DNA of 64,000 bases, taken from positions 992,001 to 1,056,000 of the forward strand of contig NZ_CP029193.1 in the NCBI RefSeq assembly GCF_008642355.1, given 5' to 3'. A program made the position numbers and the translations under genes. Shown one piece after another: positions 15,335 to 24,600 of the stretch. The notes under the pieces were generated by a model, which worked only from the letters and a program-made list of their open reading frames with translations, had not been told where the DNA came from and did no database searches. How positions within the stretch are numbered: the stretch's first letter is position 1; every line of letters starts with the position of its first letter. This DNA is from Streptomyces venezuelae (lineage in GTDB: Bacteria; Actinomycetota; Actinomycetes; Streptomycetales; Streptomycetaceae).

Positions 15335-16348
15335 CTACTTCCAGTACAGGCCGCGGAGGCGCGACGTGGTGATGGTGATGGATCTTTGGTCGTCGGCTTC
15401 GACGGGCCAGTAGCAGGCCTCGAAGCGGAGCTTTTCCGTCGCTGCGATCGATCCGGAGTTGTGGAAATCCGCGAAGGTGCTGCCCGCCGTGCCCTGTCGT
15501 TCGCTGAGTCCGGCTGTCCATCGGGAGCCGTCAGTGCGGTAGTGGTAGAAGCGGCCCTGCAGCGTTGCCCCGTCGGGGAGTTCGGCGGTGATCTGCGCCA
15601 TCGCCTGGTAGGCGGACGCCCCGGTCAGCAGGTCGACGCCCTCGATCGGGAGGGTGGTCCACTTGCCGGGAGTCAGCGGCCGGTCTGCGGTCTCGTACCG
15701 TCCGAGGGTGTACGGCACGGTCTCCTCCTGATCGGGCTCGTCCCCTGGAGTCCATCCGGCGGGGTGGTCGAGGCGTTCATCGACGTCCTTGCGGAACTGG
15801 TCCATGTCGAAGCTGGGGTCGATCTTTCGGCGGGTGCCTTCCTTGTGGCCGATCACCGAGTCGGCCGACCAGCCGTGCGCGCGGCAGATCGCCGCCGCCC
15901 ATCGGACCGCGGCGTCGTACTGCGCGGCGGGGTAGGGGTCACGACCGTTCCCGAGGTTCTCGATCTCGATGCCGTAGTAGTGGGCGTTGCCGTCCACCGG
16001 TTCCGAGCTATCCGGTCGCGGATGCGTCGGCGACTCGTTGACGACGGCCTGGTGTGCGTTGGCCGCGAACGTTCCGGCGTGGTTCGCGCGGCCTGCGCTG
16101 AGCATGGTGGCGGTGCCGCTCTTCGCGAGATGGGTGTGACAGAGCGGGCCCGGCAGATCGGATGTTCCTGTCCAGCACACGCTGAGGCTGCTGGAACCAG
16201 CCGTGTGGTGGATGACGACGCCATTCACCGGCCCCCATGGGCCCTTGTGGTTGCGGTTGTGGGTGCGCCAGCCGGCCTTCTCGGCGACGCGGACGCCTTC
16301 TCTGCGGAGGGCTGCGAGGAGGGCGTCCGGGGTGAGGGGTTGAGCCAT
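15335..16348 (-). CDS. Endolysin, N-acetylmuramoyl-L-alanine amidase
   Basis: Cleaves the amide bond between muramic acid and the stem peptide. The 337-residue protein has an Amidase_2/PGRP domain at about residues 20-200: NGVVIHHTAGSSSLSV with a zinc-ligand His, HYYGIEIENLGNG, and VIGHKEGTRRKIDPSFDMDQ with the later His and catalytic Lys. The C-terminal 130 residues are beta-rich (LPDGATLQGRFYHYRTDGSR) and probably bind the wall. It sits directly upstream of the holin candidate. Confidence 0.9.
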   Translation of the reverse strand: MAQPLTPDALLAALRREGVRVAEKAGWRTHNRNHKGPWGPVNGVVIHHTAGSSSLSVCWTGTSDLPGPLCHTHLAKSGTATMLSAGRANHAGTFAANAHQAVVNESPTHPRPDSSEPVDGNAHYYGIEIENLGNGRDPYPAAQYDAAVRWAAAICRAHGWSADSVIGHKEGTRRKIDPSFDMDQFRKDVDERLDHPAGWTPGDEPDQEETVPYTLGRYETADRPLTPGKWTTLPIEGVDLLTGASAYQAMAQITAELPDGATLQGRFYHYRTDGSRWTAGLSERQGTAGSTFADFHNSGSIAATEKLRFEACYWPVEADDQRSITITTSRLRGLYWK

Positions 16349-16360
16349 GGTCGGCCCCTT

Positions 16361-16792
16361 CTAGTAGTCCCAGGTGGTGCCGACGAGCTGTGCGTGTTCG
16401 AGGGGCCAGGGCTGGTCGTGGTCGTGCCACACTTCGACGCCGACGGGTTGTCCGGCTTGTCCGGCGAAGAACCAGCTGGTGGTTTCCCAGCTGCGGCCGG
16501 GGGTGGCAAGGTGGTCGGCTGCTCCGGTGTCGTCACGGTCGCCGTAGGGGTCGCGGATGAAGCGGGACATGAACTGCCGCGGCCGGGTGTCGCCCTCGGG
16601 AACGGCGATGGAGGCCCAGCGCAGGTTGCGGGCCCACAGGAAGTCCCCGTCGAACGGCGGCATGATCAGCATGTTGTTGCGGGCCATGTTCCGGTCGTTG
16701 ATGATGACCCGCTCGTAGGTGACGAGCGTCCACGTCTCCGGCGGGATGAGCTGCGGCTTCTCGCCGCGGTAGAGCTTGCAGACGGTGGCCAC
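16361..16792 (-). CDS. Phage tail-region protein, unknown
   Basis: A 143-residue protein with aromatic and acidic residues (NMARNNMLIMPPFDGDFLWA; GVEVWHDHDQPWPLEHAQLV). It lies between the endolysin and the tail-tip proteins. No family recognised. Confidence 0.6.
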   Translation of the reverse strand: MATVCKLYRGEKPQLIPPETWTLVTYERVIINDRNMARNNMLIMPPFDGDFLWARNLRWASIAVPEGDTRPRQFMSRFIRDPYGDRDDTGAADHLATPGRSWETTSWFFAGQAGQPVGVEVWHDHDQPWPLEHAQLVGTTWDY

Positions 16793-16802
16793 GTGCGCCT
16801 CC

Positions 16803-17444
16803 TCACAGGCTGCAGAACTTGCCGTTGAAGGACACCCACGGCGGCTGGATCTTCGGGTCGGCGGTGGCGGAGGTGGTGCCGACGATCTGGATGCGCCCGT
16901 CCGTCCCGATGTCGATCTTCACGGAGAGGACGTCGGAGTCCGTCGTCGAGCAGGCGCCGGTGAGGCTGCGCAACGATGACGGGCGTGCAGCGGTCACCAG
17001 AGGCGTGTTGGTGACGAAGCCGCTGTTCGGAATGACCTTGGGGCTGCCGGAATAAGTGATGTTGACGCCGCCCCGCAGCATCAGCGTGTCCTCACCGAAA
17101 AGGTTCACGATCCGGTACTGCAGGGTGCCGTTGCTGTTGCCGTTGTGGGCGAACCCGCTCGCGAGGCTGATCGTGGTCCAGGCCTTGGTGCCCGACCCGA
17201 TCACCGACCAGGAGCTTCCGTCGTAGACGGTGAGCAGGTCGACGTCCCGCAGCCACGTCACCATGCCCTCGACCGGTGCCGCGTCACCGACCAGAGTTGC
17301 GGCGCGCTCGGATGACGACGCGAACCGCATCGTGGAGCGGGACGCGATGGGGTTGACGATGTCCTTCGCGAGCTTGCTGGCGTCCGGCGGATCGGTGAGC
17401 GCGGCGATGCCGATGCCCTGCCCGTAGTCGTCAGTGGTGGGCAT
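16803..17444 (-). CDS. Tail-tip/receptor-binding-type protein
   Basis: A 213-residue protein. The N-terminal half is typical of actinophage tail proteins (VTWLRDVDLLTVYDGSSWSV). The C-terminal 125 residues form a beta-rich domain (NSNGTLQYRIVNLFGEDTLM) that resembles the C-terminal domain of the protein at 17667. Probably surface exposed. Confidence 0.65.
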   Translation of the reverse strand: MPTTDDYGQGIGIAALTDPPDASKLAKDIVNPIASRSTMRFASSSERAATLVGDAAPVEGMVTWLRDVDLLTVYDGSSWSVIGSGTKAWTTISLASGFAHNGNSNGTLQYRIVNLFGEDTLMLRGGVNITYSGSPKVIPNSGFVTNTPLVTAARPSSLRSLTGACSTTDSDVLSVKIDIGTDGRIQIVGTTSATADPKIQPPWVSFNGKFCSL

Positions 17445-17656
17445 CAGACCTCCGGGACTTCCGTCGTGACCGCGGAGGTGCGGTTCACGGTGATGAGGTT
17501 GGCGCCCGCGAGCTCTGAGACTGCGCGAGCAAGTTCCCAGGCGAGGGCGGGCATGTCGCCGTCGGTGACGGGCGAGTAGTCGCCCTCCTGCAGCACGACG
17601 TCGATCGAGGACTCGCCGCCGTTCACGACGACGCGGTAGGTAGCAGGGGCGGCCAT
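17444..17656 (-). CDS. Small tail-region protein
   Basis: A 70-residue protein (ATYRVVVNGGESSIDVVLQE). It overlaps its downstream neighbour by one base and sits between the two paralogous tail-tip proteins. No family recognised. Confidence 0.6.
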   Translation of the reverse strand: MAAPATYRVVVNGGESSIDVVLQEGDYSPVTDGDMPALAWELARAVSELAGANLITVNRTSAVTTEVPEV

Positions 17657-17666
17657 GGTGGGCCTT

Positions 17667-18335
17667 TCAGTCGAGCGGGTAGCGGATGCCCTTGAGGGAC
17701 AGCCAGTTGGTTTCCGTGGCGCCGGCCGCGGCGGAGATGAGCTGTACGGTGCCGTCGGAGTCGAAGTCGACTTTCAGCGAGTGCACGACTGACGTGCTCA
17801 GTGACACCCCTGAGATGGATGTTGCGTTGCGGGCGATCACGAACGAGGCGCGGGCGGCAGGCCGGAGGTCGGCGCTCAGCGCGGCGGAGAGGATGTTCGA
17901 GGTCTGGGCACCGGTCGCGCGGGTGGCGCCGCCGTCCCATTCCATCCACCAGCCGCCTTGCCAATTGATCTTGCGGTAGCGGATGGGGCCGTTGTTGTTG
18001 CCCTGGGTACTGGTGTTGCCCTGGATGTAGCCGGTGCCCAGTGTCGGTGTCGTCCACCCCGGATCGCCGGAGCTGAGGCGTCCGAGGGCGAGCCAGTTGC
18101 CGCTGCTGGACTGGGTGACCGCGATGACGTCACCGACGAGCGGCAGCGTGTACGTCTCCAAGCGGCGCACCGTAATGCCGTCGTCGGTGACGACGGTGCC
18201 GCCAGCGTTGACGGTCTGGACGGTGGCGAGCCGCCAGTCGGCGCCGCGCACGCTCGGTGTGCTGGTTCCGGCGTCGACGGCCTGCCGCTGGAGCGCGTCG
18301 GCGAGCTGCCGGACCGTGCCATGAGAGGACTTCAC
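17667..18335 (-). CDS. Minor tail protein
   Basis: A 222-residue protein. Residues 25-100 have an OB/baseplate-like section (WRLATVQTVNAGGTVVTDDG, then LPLVGDVIAVTQSSSGNWLA). The C-terminal domain (PIRYRKINWQGGWWMEWDGG) is paralogous to that at 16803. It overlaps the DUF5047-like gene by four bases. Likely part of the tail tip. Confidence 0.7.
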   Translation of the reverse strand: MKSSHGTVRQLADALQRQAVDAGTSTPSVRGADWRLATVQTVNAGGTVVTDDGITVRRLETYTLPLVGDVIAVTQSSSGNWLALGRLSSGDPGWTTPTLGTGYIQGNTSTQGNNNGPIRYRKINWQGGWWMEWDGGATRATGAQTSNILSAALSADLRPAARASFVIARNATSISGVSLSTSVVHSLKVDFDSDGTVQLISAAAGATETNWLSLKGIRYPLD

Positions 18336-19423
18336 GCGTCCTCCTTCGCCGCGATCGTCGCGATGGGGAAGTCTCCGCCGACGTCGAGTGGCACGGAGAA
18401 CGACTGCACCTGGTGGAGCTCACGGCTGCCGTCGGGGTGGACGACGCGGATGACATCACCCGGCTCGAGCGCGGGGTTCGGCAGCGACGAGAAGTCCCCG
18501 GACGCGTTCGGCGCTCTGGCCGCGGCGAGCTTCAGATTCGCTGCCTGCGCGCACGCGTTGACCGTGGTCAGCGTCGAACTGGAGTAGAACATTGGCCGCC
18601 TGCCATAGGGGCCGCTCCAGTAAGTGGGGCTGTTCGGGTCATTGTCTGTGGCCAGGAAGCTGACCGGGGCGACGTTCTCCTCGGTGTTCTCGCCGCGTGC
18701 GAGGACCCCGTTGTGTACCTGGTCGCTGGTCATGGCGCGGCTGCCCTGCACGTACACGCCGCCGTCCCCGGCTGCGACCTCCCATACTGCGGGCGTGGTC
18801 TGCAGATCAGGCAGGCTCGCGATCACGAACACCCCGTCGGCGTTGGTGTAGCACTCGGCGCCGGCGGCAGCCACGATCTCCTGCACGCCCGCCCACGGGT
18901 CAGCTTCGACGTCGAATGTGCGGGAGCCGATCGGGGCGTCGACGATGGTGCTGATGACGTCGGCGTCCGGCAGAGACCGCTGAATCAGTGCGGTCGCGGC
19001 ACCGACAACCGTGCCGGTCGCCTTATACGGCTCGGTGAGCTTGTCGTCGGCAACGCACGCTTCCAGTGACTTGCCCTGGAGTGTGACGGGCCCGTCGGCT
19101 GGGTCGCCGTCAACACTGTCGAGACGGAAGACCCCGAGGGGGACGAGCTCTTGGGAGCCGTCTGCATAGGTGACGCCGCGGGCGATCCGCAGCCGGGCCC
19201 CATAGGTGGCCAGCTGATCCGTCGGCGTGCGCGGGATCAGCGACACGTCGGCGCAGGTGACGGTGCAGGTGCGGCGGATGGCCTGCCCGCGGTCAACCGG
19301 CACCGAGCCGCCCGTGTGCTCCAGGGTGACCACGCTGCCGTCCGTGAGGAAAAGTTTCACCTCGGTGGGCGGCTCATGGGACTCCCCCAAGCGTGGCAGG
19401 AACCGGTCGGAGACGGGGTACAC
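18332..19423 (-). CDS. DUF5047-like minor tail protein
   Basis: A 363-residue baseplate-type protein. GTG 19423 is chosen because YPVSDRFLPRLGESHEPPTE matches the family N-terminus and it lies just after the upstream stop. A beta-rich first half carries LVPLGVFRLDSVDGDPADGP; the second half carries DVEADPWAGVQEIVAAAGAE and GDVIRVVHPDGSRELHQVQS, typical of siphophage tail hub proteins. Confidence 0.8.
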   Translation of the reverse strand: MYPVSDRFLPRLGESHEPPTEVKLFLTDGSVVTLEHTGGSVPVDRGQAIRRTCTVTCADVSLIPRTPTDQLATYGARLRIARGVTYADGSQELVPLGVFRLDSVDGDPADGPVTLQGKSLEACVADDKLTEPYKATGTVVGAATALIQRSLPDADVISTIVDAPIGSRTFDVEADPWAGVQEIVAAAGAECYTNADGVFVIASLPDLQTTPAVWEVAAGDGGVYVQGSRAMTSDQVHNGVLARGENTEENVAPVSFLATDNDPNSPTYWSGPYGRRPMFYSSSTLTTVNACAQAANLKLAAARAPNASGDFSSLPNPALEPGDVIRVVHPDGSRELHQVQSFSVPLDVGGDFPIATIAAKEDA

Positions 19424-19427
19424 GGCG

Positions 19428-21662
19428 TCACCCCAGCCTGCGGTCGAGGAGGACACCCTCCCAGGAGGCATACGTGGTGAGCAGGCCCGCCCAGGTGTCG
19501 AACTCCGCCAAAACGTCCTGCCAGGTGCGGCCCGCGCTGCCCCCGAGACCGGTCGTGACGGGCATGTCCGTCTCGGTCAGAGGCAGGGTCCAGGCCCGCC
19601 ACGGCTCCATAGCGGTGCCGCCGACACGTGCCTCCGTGGCCTGGGCGACGGTGACGTACATGTCGGCCACGCCCATGCCTGGTGCCGCCTGCCACAGCAG
19701 CACGTTTCCGGAGTCGAGGAGCCAGTGCAGCCCAGCCCGCTCCTCATCCGTCTGCGTCCACAGGGCGAGGTCGCCCTCCAGGCCGCCGCGGACCCCGGAG
19801 AGCACCACGGCGTTGCGGCGCCCTTTGACCCGGTACACGGACTGCTCGATGGGCCGCTGCCACTCCGGCGGTCGCGAGATCAGGAACCGGCGGTTGCGCT
19901 GCGGCGCACCCGGGTCTTTCAGCCACGCCCAGTTGGGGTCTCCGGCGGTGATGGTGACGGTGTCGGAGGTGCGGGTGCTCGGGGTGGTGGCACCATCCGG
20001 CCACAGCTCAATCCGGTAGTACAGGGCGGCGCCGAGGGGCGCCTCATAGTCCTCGACGATCATCAGGTCCGAGGTGATCGGCTCCTTGTCGAGGAGGCCG
20101 CTCGGGCCGCGCACCAGGGTGCGGACACCGTCTACCCCGACCCGGTAGACGCTGATGGACTGCCCGACCGGCAGCTCCCGCAGGGTGAGGGTGATGCTGG
20201 CGGTTTCGTCGACGGCGGCGACAGCGGTGAGCGGCAGGGTCTGCCACAGCGCCACCCAGTCGACGTACATCGCCGAGTTGGTGGCGCCTGCCGTCAGGGT
20301 GAGTTCGATCGCCCCCTGGGTGGCGGTGGCGGGGACGCTCGCATCGGTCGTCATCGCGTACCAGCCGGCGCCGGGGAAGCTGTAGCTGGTGCCCCCGGTC
20401 GTCCCCAAATCCAAGTTGGAGGCGTCGTACCAGCGCACCTTCAGGTTGACGGTCCACGATCCCGCTCCGAGGGAGGCGAGGATCTGCGCCCGGTAGCTGG
20501 TGCCCACGCCGCCCGGGGTGGCGAAGCGCGCCGACCGGACGACGCTCGCCGTGGCTGTCGCCGAGGTGACCGACATCGAGTACGAGCCGTCGTAAGAGGC
20601 CTGCCCCCATGGCGTGGACCGGGCGATGACCGCGACTCCTGAGGGCCGCGTCCACCCGGCGACGCCCTGCTCGAAAGCTGTGTCCGCATACGGCAGGACG
20701 GTCCCAGCCTGCGCGGACGGGGCGACCATGACGACGACGCTCTCCAACCGCAGCACCTGCCCGGCCGAAGCTCCGTTGACTCCTGCCGCGACACTGCACG
20801 TCGCCGCGTTCACCGGGGCGATGCCCGACGCGCGCTGCCGGTACCAGCCCGAGCCGGGCGGCGGCGAAACGAGCGTGCCGCGGGATGCTGAGATCTGGTT
20901 GCCGTTGCTGTCGTAGAAGCGCAGCTCAAGCCAGCAGTCCGCCGCGAGCGTGGGCGGATTGAGGTAGGCGTAGGCAAGGTAGTCGGTGCCCGGCGTGACG
21001 GACGGCCGGTCGACGGATACCGCGGACGCGTTGCCCGCGCCGGTCGCGGTGACCGCGATGGTGTGGGCGCCCCCCAGGTAGTTGTCGACCGCCCACAGCG
21101 CGATCGGCACCTGCCGGGACACAGACGCGTTGACCTCGGCTGTCCACCCGGACGCGTCGATCTCTGACGACTCCGTGCCGAAACCGAATAGATTGCCGGT
21201 CGTCCTGATCGGCAACCCCAGATACAGGTTCTCCCAGAAGTGGTTGATCAGGCCCGCGCCCGGAGTTGACGACAGCAGCAGCTGCGCCTGTGTCGCCCCG
21301 GCCGGCGCCATCCCTGCCACGCCGACCCGGTGCCAGCCGCTGTACGCGGCCGTTGTGACCAGCGACCACGTCACTGAGATCTCGGAGCCTGTGGCGCTCA
21401 GCCAACGGATCCCGATCCGCTCCGGCACCGTCCCTGCAGCGTCGGCAAAGCACTGATAGACGGTGCCCGCGGTGACCGGGTAGGAGGAGACGGTGCGGGC
21501 CTGCACCTCCCCCGCCGCCACACTCTTGACGATTAGGCAGCCGTCCCCGACCCGGCCCCCGGTGCCCTTGCTGATCGTGCAGTTGAGCTTGCTCGTCCAG
21601 CCGGAGGTGTTCGGATCAACCTCCGAGGTGGTGGCGGAAAGCAGGTTCCCGGGGATCGCCAC
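19428..21662 (-). CDS. Large minor tail protein with carbohydrate-binding-like modules
   Basis: A 744-residue protein. The first 450 residues hold three beta-sandwich modules of carbohydrate-binding type, each with a GWHR/GWYR/GWYA strand (YSGWHRVGVAGMAPAGATQA; GSGWYRQRASGIAPVNAATC; GAGWYAMTTDASVPATATQG). A fibronectin-like part (YRIELWPDGATTPSTRTSDT) and a tail-hub-like C-terminus follow. It lies directly after the tape measure gene, as distal tail proteins do. It probably touches the host surface. Confidence 0.78.
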   Translation of the reverse strand: MAIPGNLLSATTSEVDPNTSGWTSKLNCTISKGTGGRVGDGCLIVKSVAAGEVQARTVSSYPVTAGTVYQCFADAAGTVPERIGIRWLSATGSEISVTWSLVTTAAYSGWHRVGVAGMAPAGATQAQLLLSSTPGAGLINHFWENLYLGLPIRTTGNLFGFGTESSEIDASGWTAEVNASVSRQVPIALWAVDNYLGGAHTIAVTATGAGNASAVSVDRPSVTPGTDYLAYAYLNPPTLAADCWLELRFYDSNGNQISASRGTLVSPPPGSGWYRQRASGIAPVNAATCSVAAGVNGASAGQVLRLESVVVMVAPSAQAGTVLPYADTAFEQGVAGWTRPSGVAVIARSTPWGQASYDGSYSMSVTSATATASVVRSARFATPGGVGTSYRAQILASLGAGSWTVNLKVRWYDASNLDLGTTGGTSYSFPGAGWYAMTTDASVPATATQGAIELTLTAGATNSAMYVDWVALWQTLPLTAVAAVDETASITLTLRELPVGQSISVYRVGVDGVRTLVRGPSGLLDKEPITSDLMIVEDYEAPLGAALYYRIELWPDGATTPSTRTSDTVTITAGDPNWAWLKDPGAPQRNRRFLISRPPEWQRPIEQSVYRVKGRRNAVVLSGVRGGLEGDLALWTQTDEERAGLHWLLDSGNVLLWQAAPGMGVADMYVTVAQATEARVGGTAMEPWRAWTLPLTETDMPVTTGLGGSAGRTWQDVLAEFDTWAGLLTTYASWEGVLLDRRLG

Positions 21663-21665
21663 AGG

Positions 21666-24600
21666 TCACCTCCTGCCAGCTCGGACGGTGGTGGTGAGGG
21701 CCGTGAAGGTCTGCTGTACTTCCCCGCGGACGTGGCCGAGGAATTCCCCGCTGTCGAGGGTGAGGGTTCCGGTGAACTCCCCTCCCCTGCCTGCGCTTGC
21801 AGACGTTGCGATGCGCGTGAGCGCGCTGGCCTGCGCCTGCGTGAAAACCGGCTCGGGCCGGCCGGTGCCGTTGTAGGCGAGGTTGAGGCCGGGCTGGAGG
21901 TATCCGCCCTGGTCGTACCAGTGCGGGCTGCGGGACAGCCACTTCGAGTAGGCCCGTGCGGGACTGCCGTAGTCGGGGCGGCCCTTGATGTAGCCGAGAC
22001 CCCAGCGGATCTGGGTCTTGTAGTTGGTGAGGTAGTCGGCGCCCGCCGATCGCATCTTGGAGGCGGGCAGGGACTGCGGGATGCCGTAGGCGCCCGACGA
22101 GCGGTTTAGTGCGTCCCAGCGCCAGTTGGACTCTCCCTCCCACAGCTTCTTCAGCGGCCCGAACTGCGAGGGCCCCCAGCCGTAGCGGTGGAGGATCGAC
22201 TTGGCGTACTGCTGTGCGGCACCGACCGCAGCGCTGGGGAAGCCCTTGCCTCCGCCCCCGGTGAGGAACGGCATCGGGTCCACGGGGCGCCCGTTCCTGC
22301 GGGCCTCGAGGTGGAGGTGCGGGCCGGTGGTGTTGCCGGTCGCGCCGACCTCGCCGATCGTCGTGCCCCGGTTGACGTGCTTGTGGAGCTTGGTGAGGAT
22401 CGCGGACATGTGGGCGTAGAAGGAGGAGAGCCCGCCGCCGTGGTTGATCGCGACATGCTTGCCGTAGGGGCCGCCGGAGGCGACCTGGGAGACGGTGCCG
22501 TCGCTGACGGCCCGGATCGGTGTGCCGGTTGCGGCGGGGAAGTCGAGGCCCGTGTGGCGGCCGGACGACCACATGCTGCCGCGGACCCCGAACCGGGTTC
22601 CGTACTTCGCGTTGACGGGCTTGAGCCACTCGCCTCCGCCGCCGCCGGCGAACATGCTGGACACGGCGTCGACGATCTTGTTCTTGAGCCCGGACACCAT
22701 CTTCAGCGGGAACTTCGCGATCGCCTTCCCCATCGGCGCCGTACCGACCCCCTTGGTGACTTTGGACAGGATCGGCTTGACGAGCTTCGACCAGATCTTG
22801 GAAGGGTTGGCGATCAGATCGGCGCCGGTCTTGGCCCAGTCGATGCCCTTGCCGACGACGTCGGACACGGTGTCCTTCGTCCAGTCCCAGGCGTCGCCGA
22901 TCGGGCCGAGGAAGCCGCCCGCCGCCATCAGCTTCGTGCCTGCAGCCGCGTGCAGGGCCTGCGCGCGGTTGCGGTACTTCGGATCCGTGGGGATCACGAA
23001 CTCGGGATAGCGGGGGTTGCCCTCGCCGACGATCGCGGTCGGCCGGTTCACTTTCATCGGCGCGGCCGGACCGAAGCCGTTTCCGACGCTGCCACCTGCG
23101 GCAAGGAGCTTGGGCGCATCGGGGAGTTTGCCGAGCCCGACGAACTTGGCCACGCGATCCCAGACGGCTTTTATCCCTTTTGTGTATACCCACTTGATTA
23201 CGAAGTTGACGGGCTCCTTCGTGATGTCTTTGATCTTGCCGAAGGCCGTACCGATGGCCTTACGGGCAGAGTCGAAGGCGCGCCCGACGAGACGCACTGC
23301 CTCCTTGATCTTGTCGAACGCGGGCTTCAGGCCCTTCGTGTACAGCCACGATGCCCTGTCGGCTATCCACCCGAACGTCGGCTTGATAGAGGACCGCCAC
23401 AGCCACGACGCCACGCTGCCGATACCGCGGAAAGCAGGCCGGATCGCGTTCTCGTACAGCCACTTACCGATCCGGCCGACAAACCGGAAAGAGGCCACGA
23501 TGCCGTTGCCCATCGGGCGGATCGCGCTCCGGTACAGCCACCCGGCGACCGTCGCGATGCCCGTGAACGCAGGCCGGATCGCCGCGTTGTAGAGCGACCT
23601 CGCTGCACCGCCGATACTCCGGAACGCCGGACCGAGCGCCACCCGCCAAAGCCACGCTCCGGCCGCGCCAGCCAGCCGGAACGCGATCACGATCGGCGCG
23701 ACGAGCAGCGTAATGATGACCGCGGCGAGAATGCGGGCGCCCAGAGAGATCCCGTCGAACGCGGGCTTGAGGCCGGTACGCCACAGCCACATCGCCCAGC
23801 GGCCCACCGTCTGAGCCCCGGCCACGATGCCGTCGAACGTCGGCTTCAGGAAGCTGTTCCAGGCGACCGAGGCCGCGGTCTGGATCCCCGACCAGGCGGC
23901 CTGAACACCCTGGCGGAACCACGAGAAATGCTTGTACGCGTAGATGACGGCCGCGACGAGCGCGACGATCGCCAAACCGACCAGCACGATCGGGTTCGCC
24001 TTCATCACGACGTTGAGCAGGAACAGCGAGAGGGTCCACAGCTTCGTCGCGATGTAGGCGAGGTACATGCCCTGGATCAGCCACGGCAGCGTCGTCGCGA
24101 TCGACGCCAGCCCGCGGGCCAGCGCGCCCAGCACCTCCAGCACCGGCCCCGACAGCGGGGCCAGCGCCTTCGCGACCTGGTAGAACGCCGAAGAAATGTC
24201 GCCGATCGTGCGGGCGACGAGCGGCCCGTTCTCCGCCGCATACGCGAGGAACCGTTCGAACGCAGGGGACCCCTTGAGGCCGGTGCCCCATGCGGCGAAG
24301 CGGCCAGTGATGGCCTGCATCCGCGCACTGATGGAGTCCATGTGGGGCAGGAAGGCCTGGATGATGCCACCCATGCCCTTGAAGAGGTTCCCGAAGGCGA
24401 CGCCGAGCCCGATGATCGCCGGACGGGTGGCGCCCGCCAGATCGGACTTGAACTCCTTCCAGCCTTCCGACTTGAACCCGCGCGACGCCCGGTCCTGCAG
24501 CTCACCAATCGCATCCGCGGCGGCCTTCACGAACGGGGTGAGGCCCGGCAGCGAGTTCTTCAGCCCGATAAGCGCGCGGGTAAAGATGGGCATGACCTGC

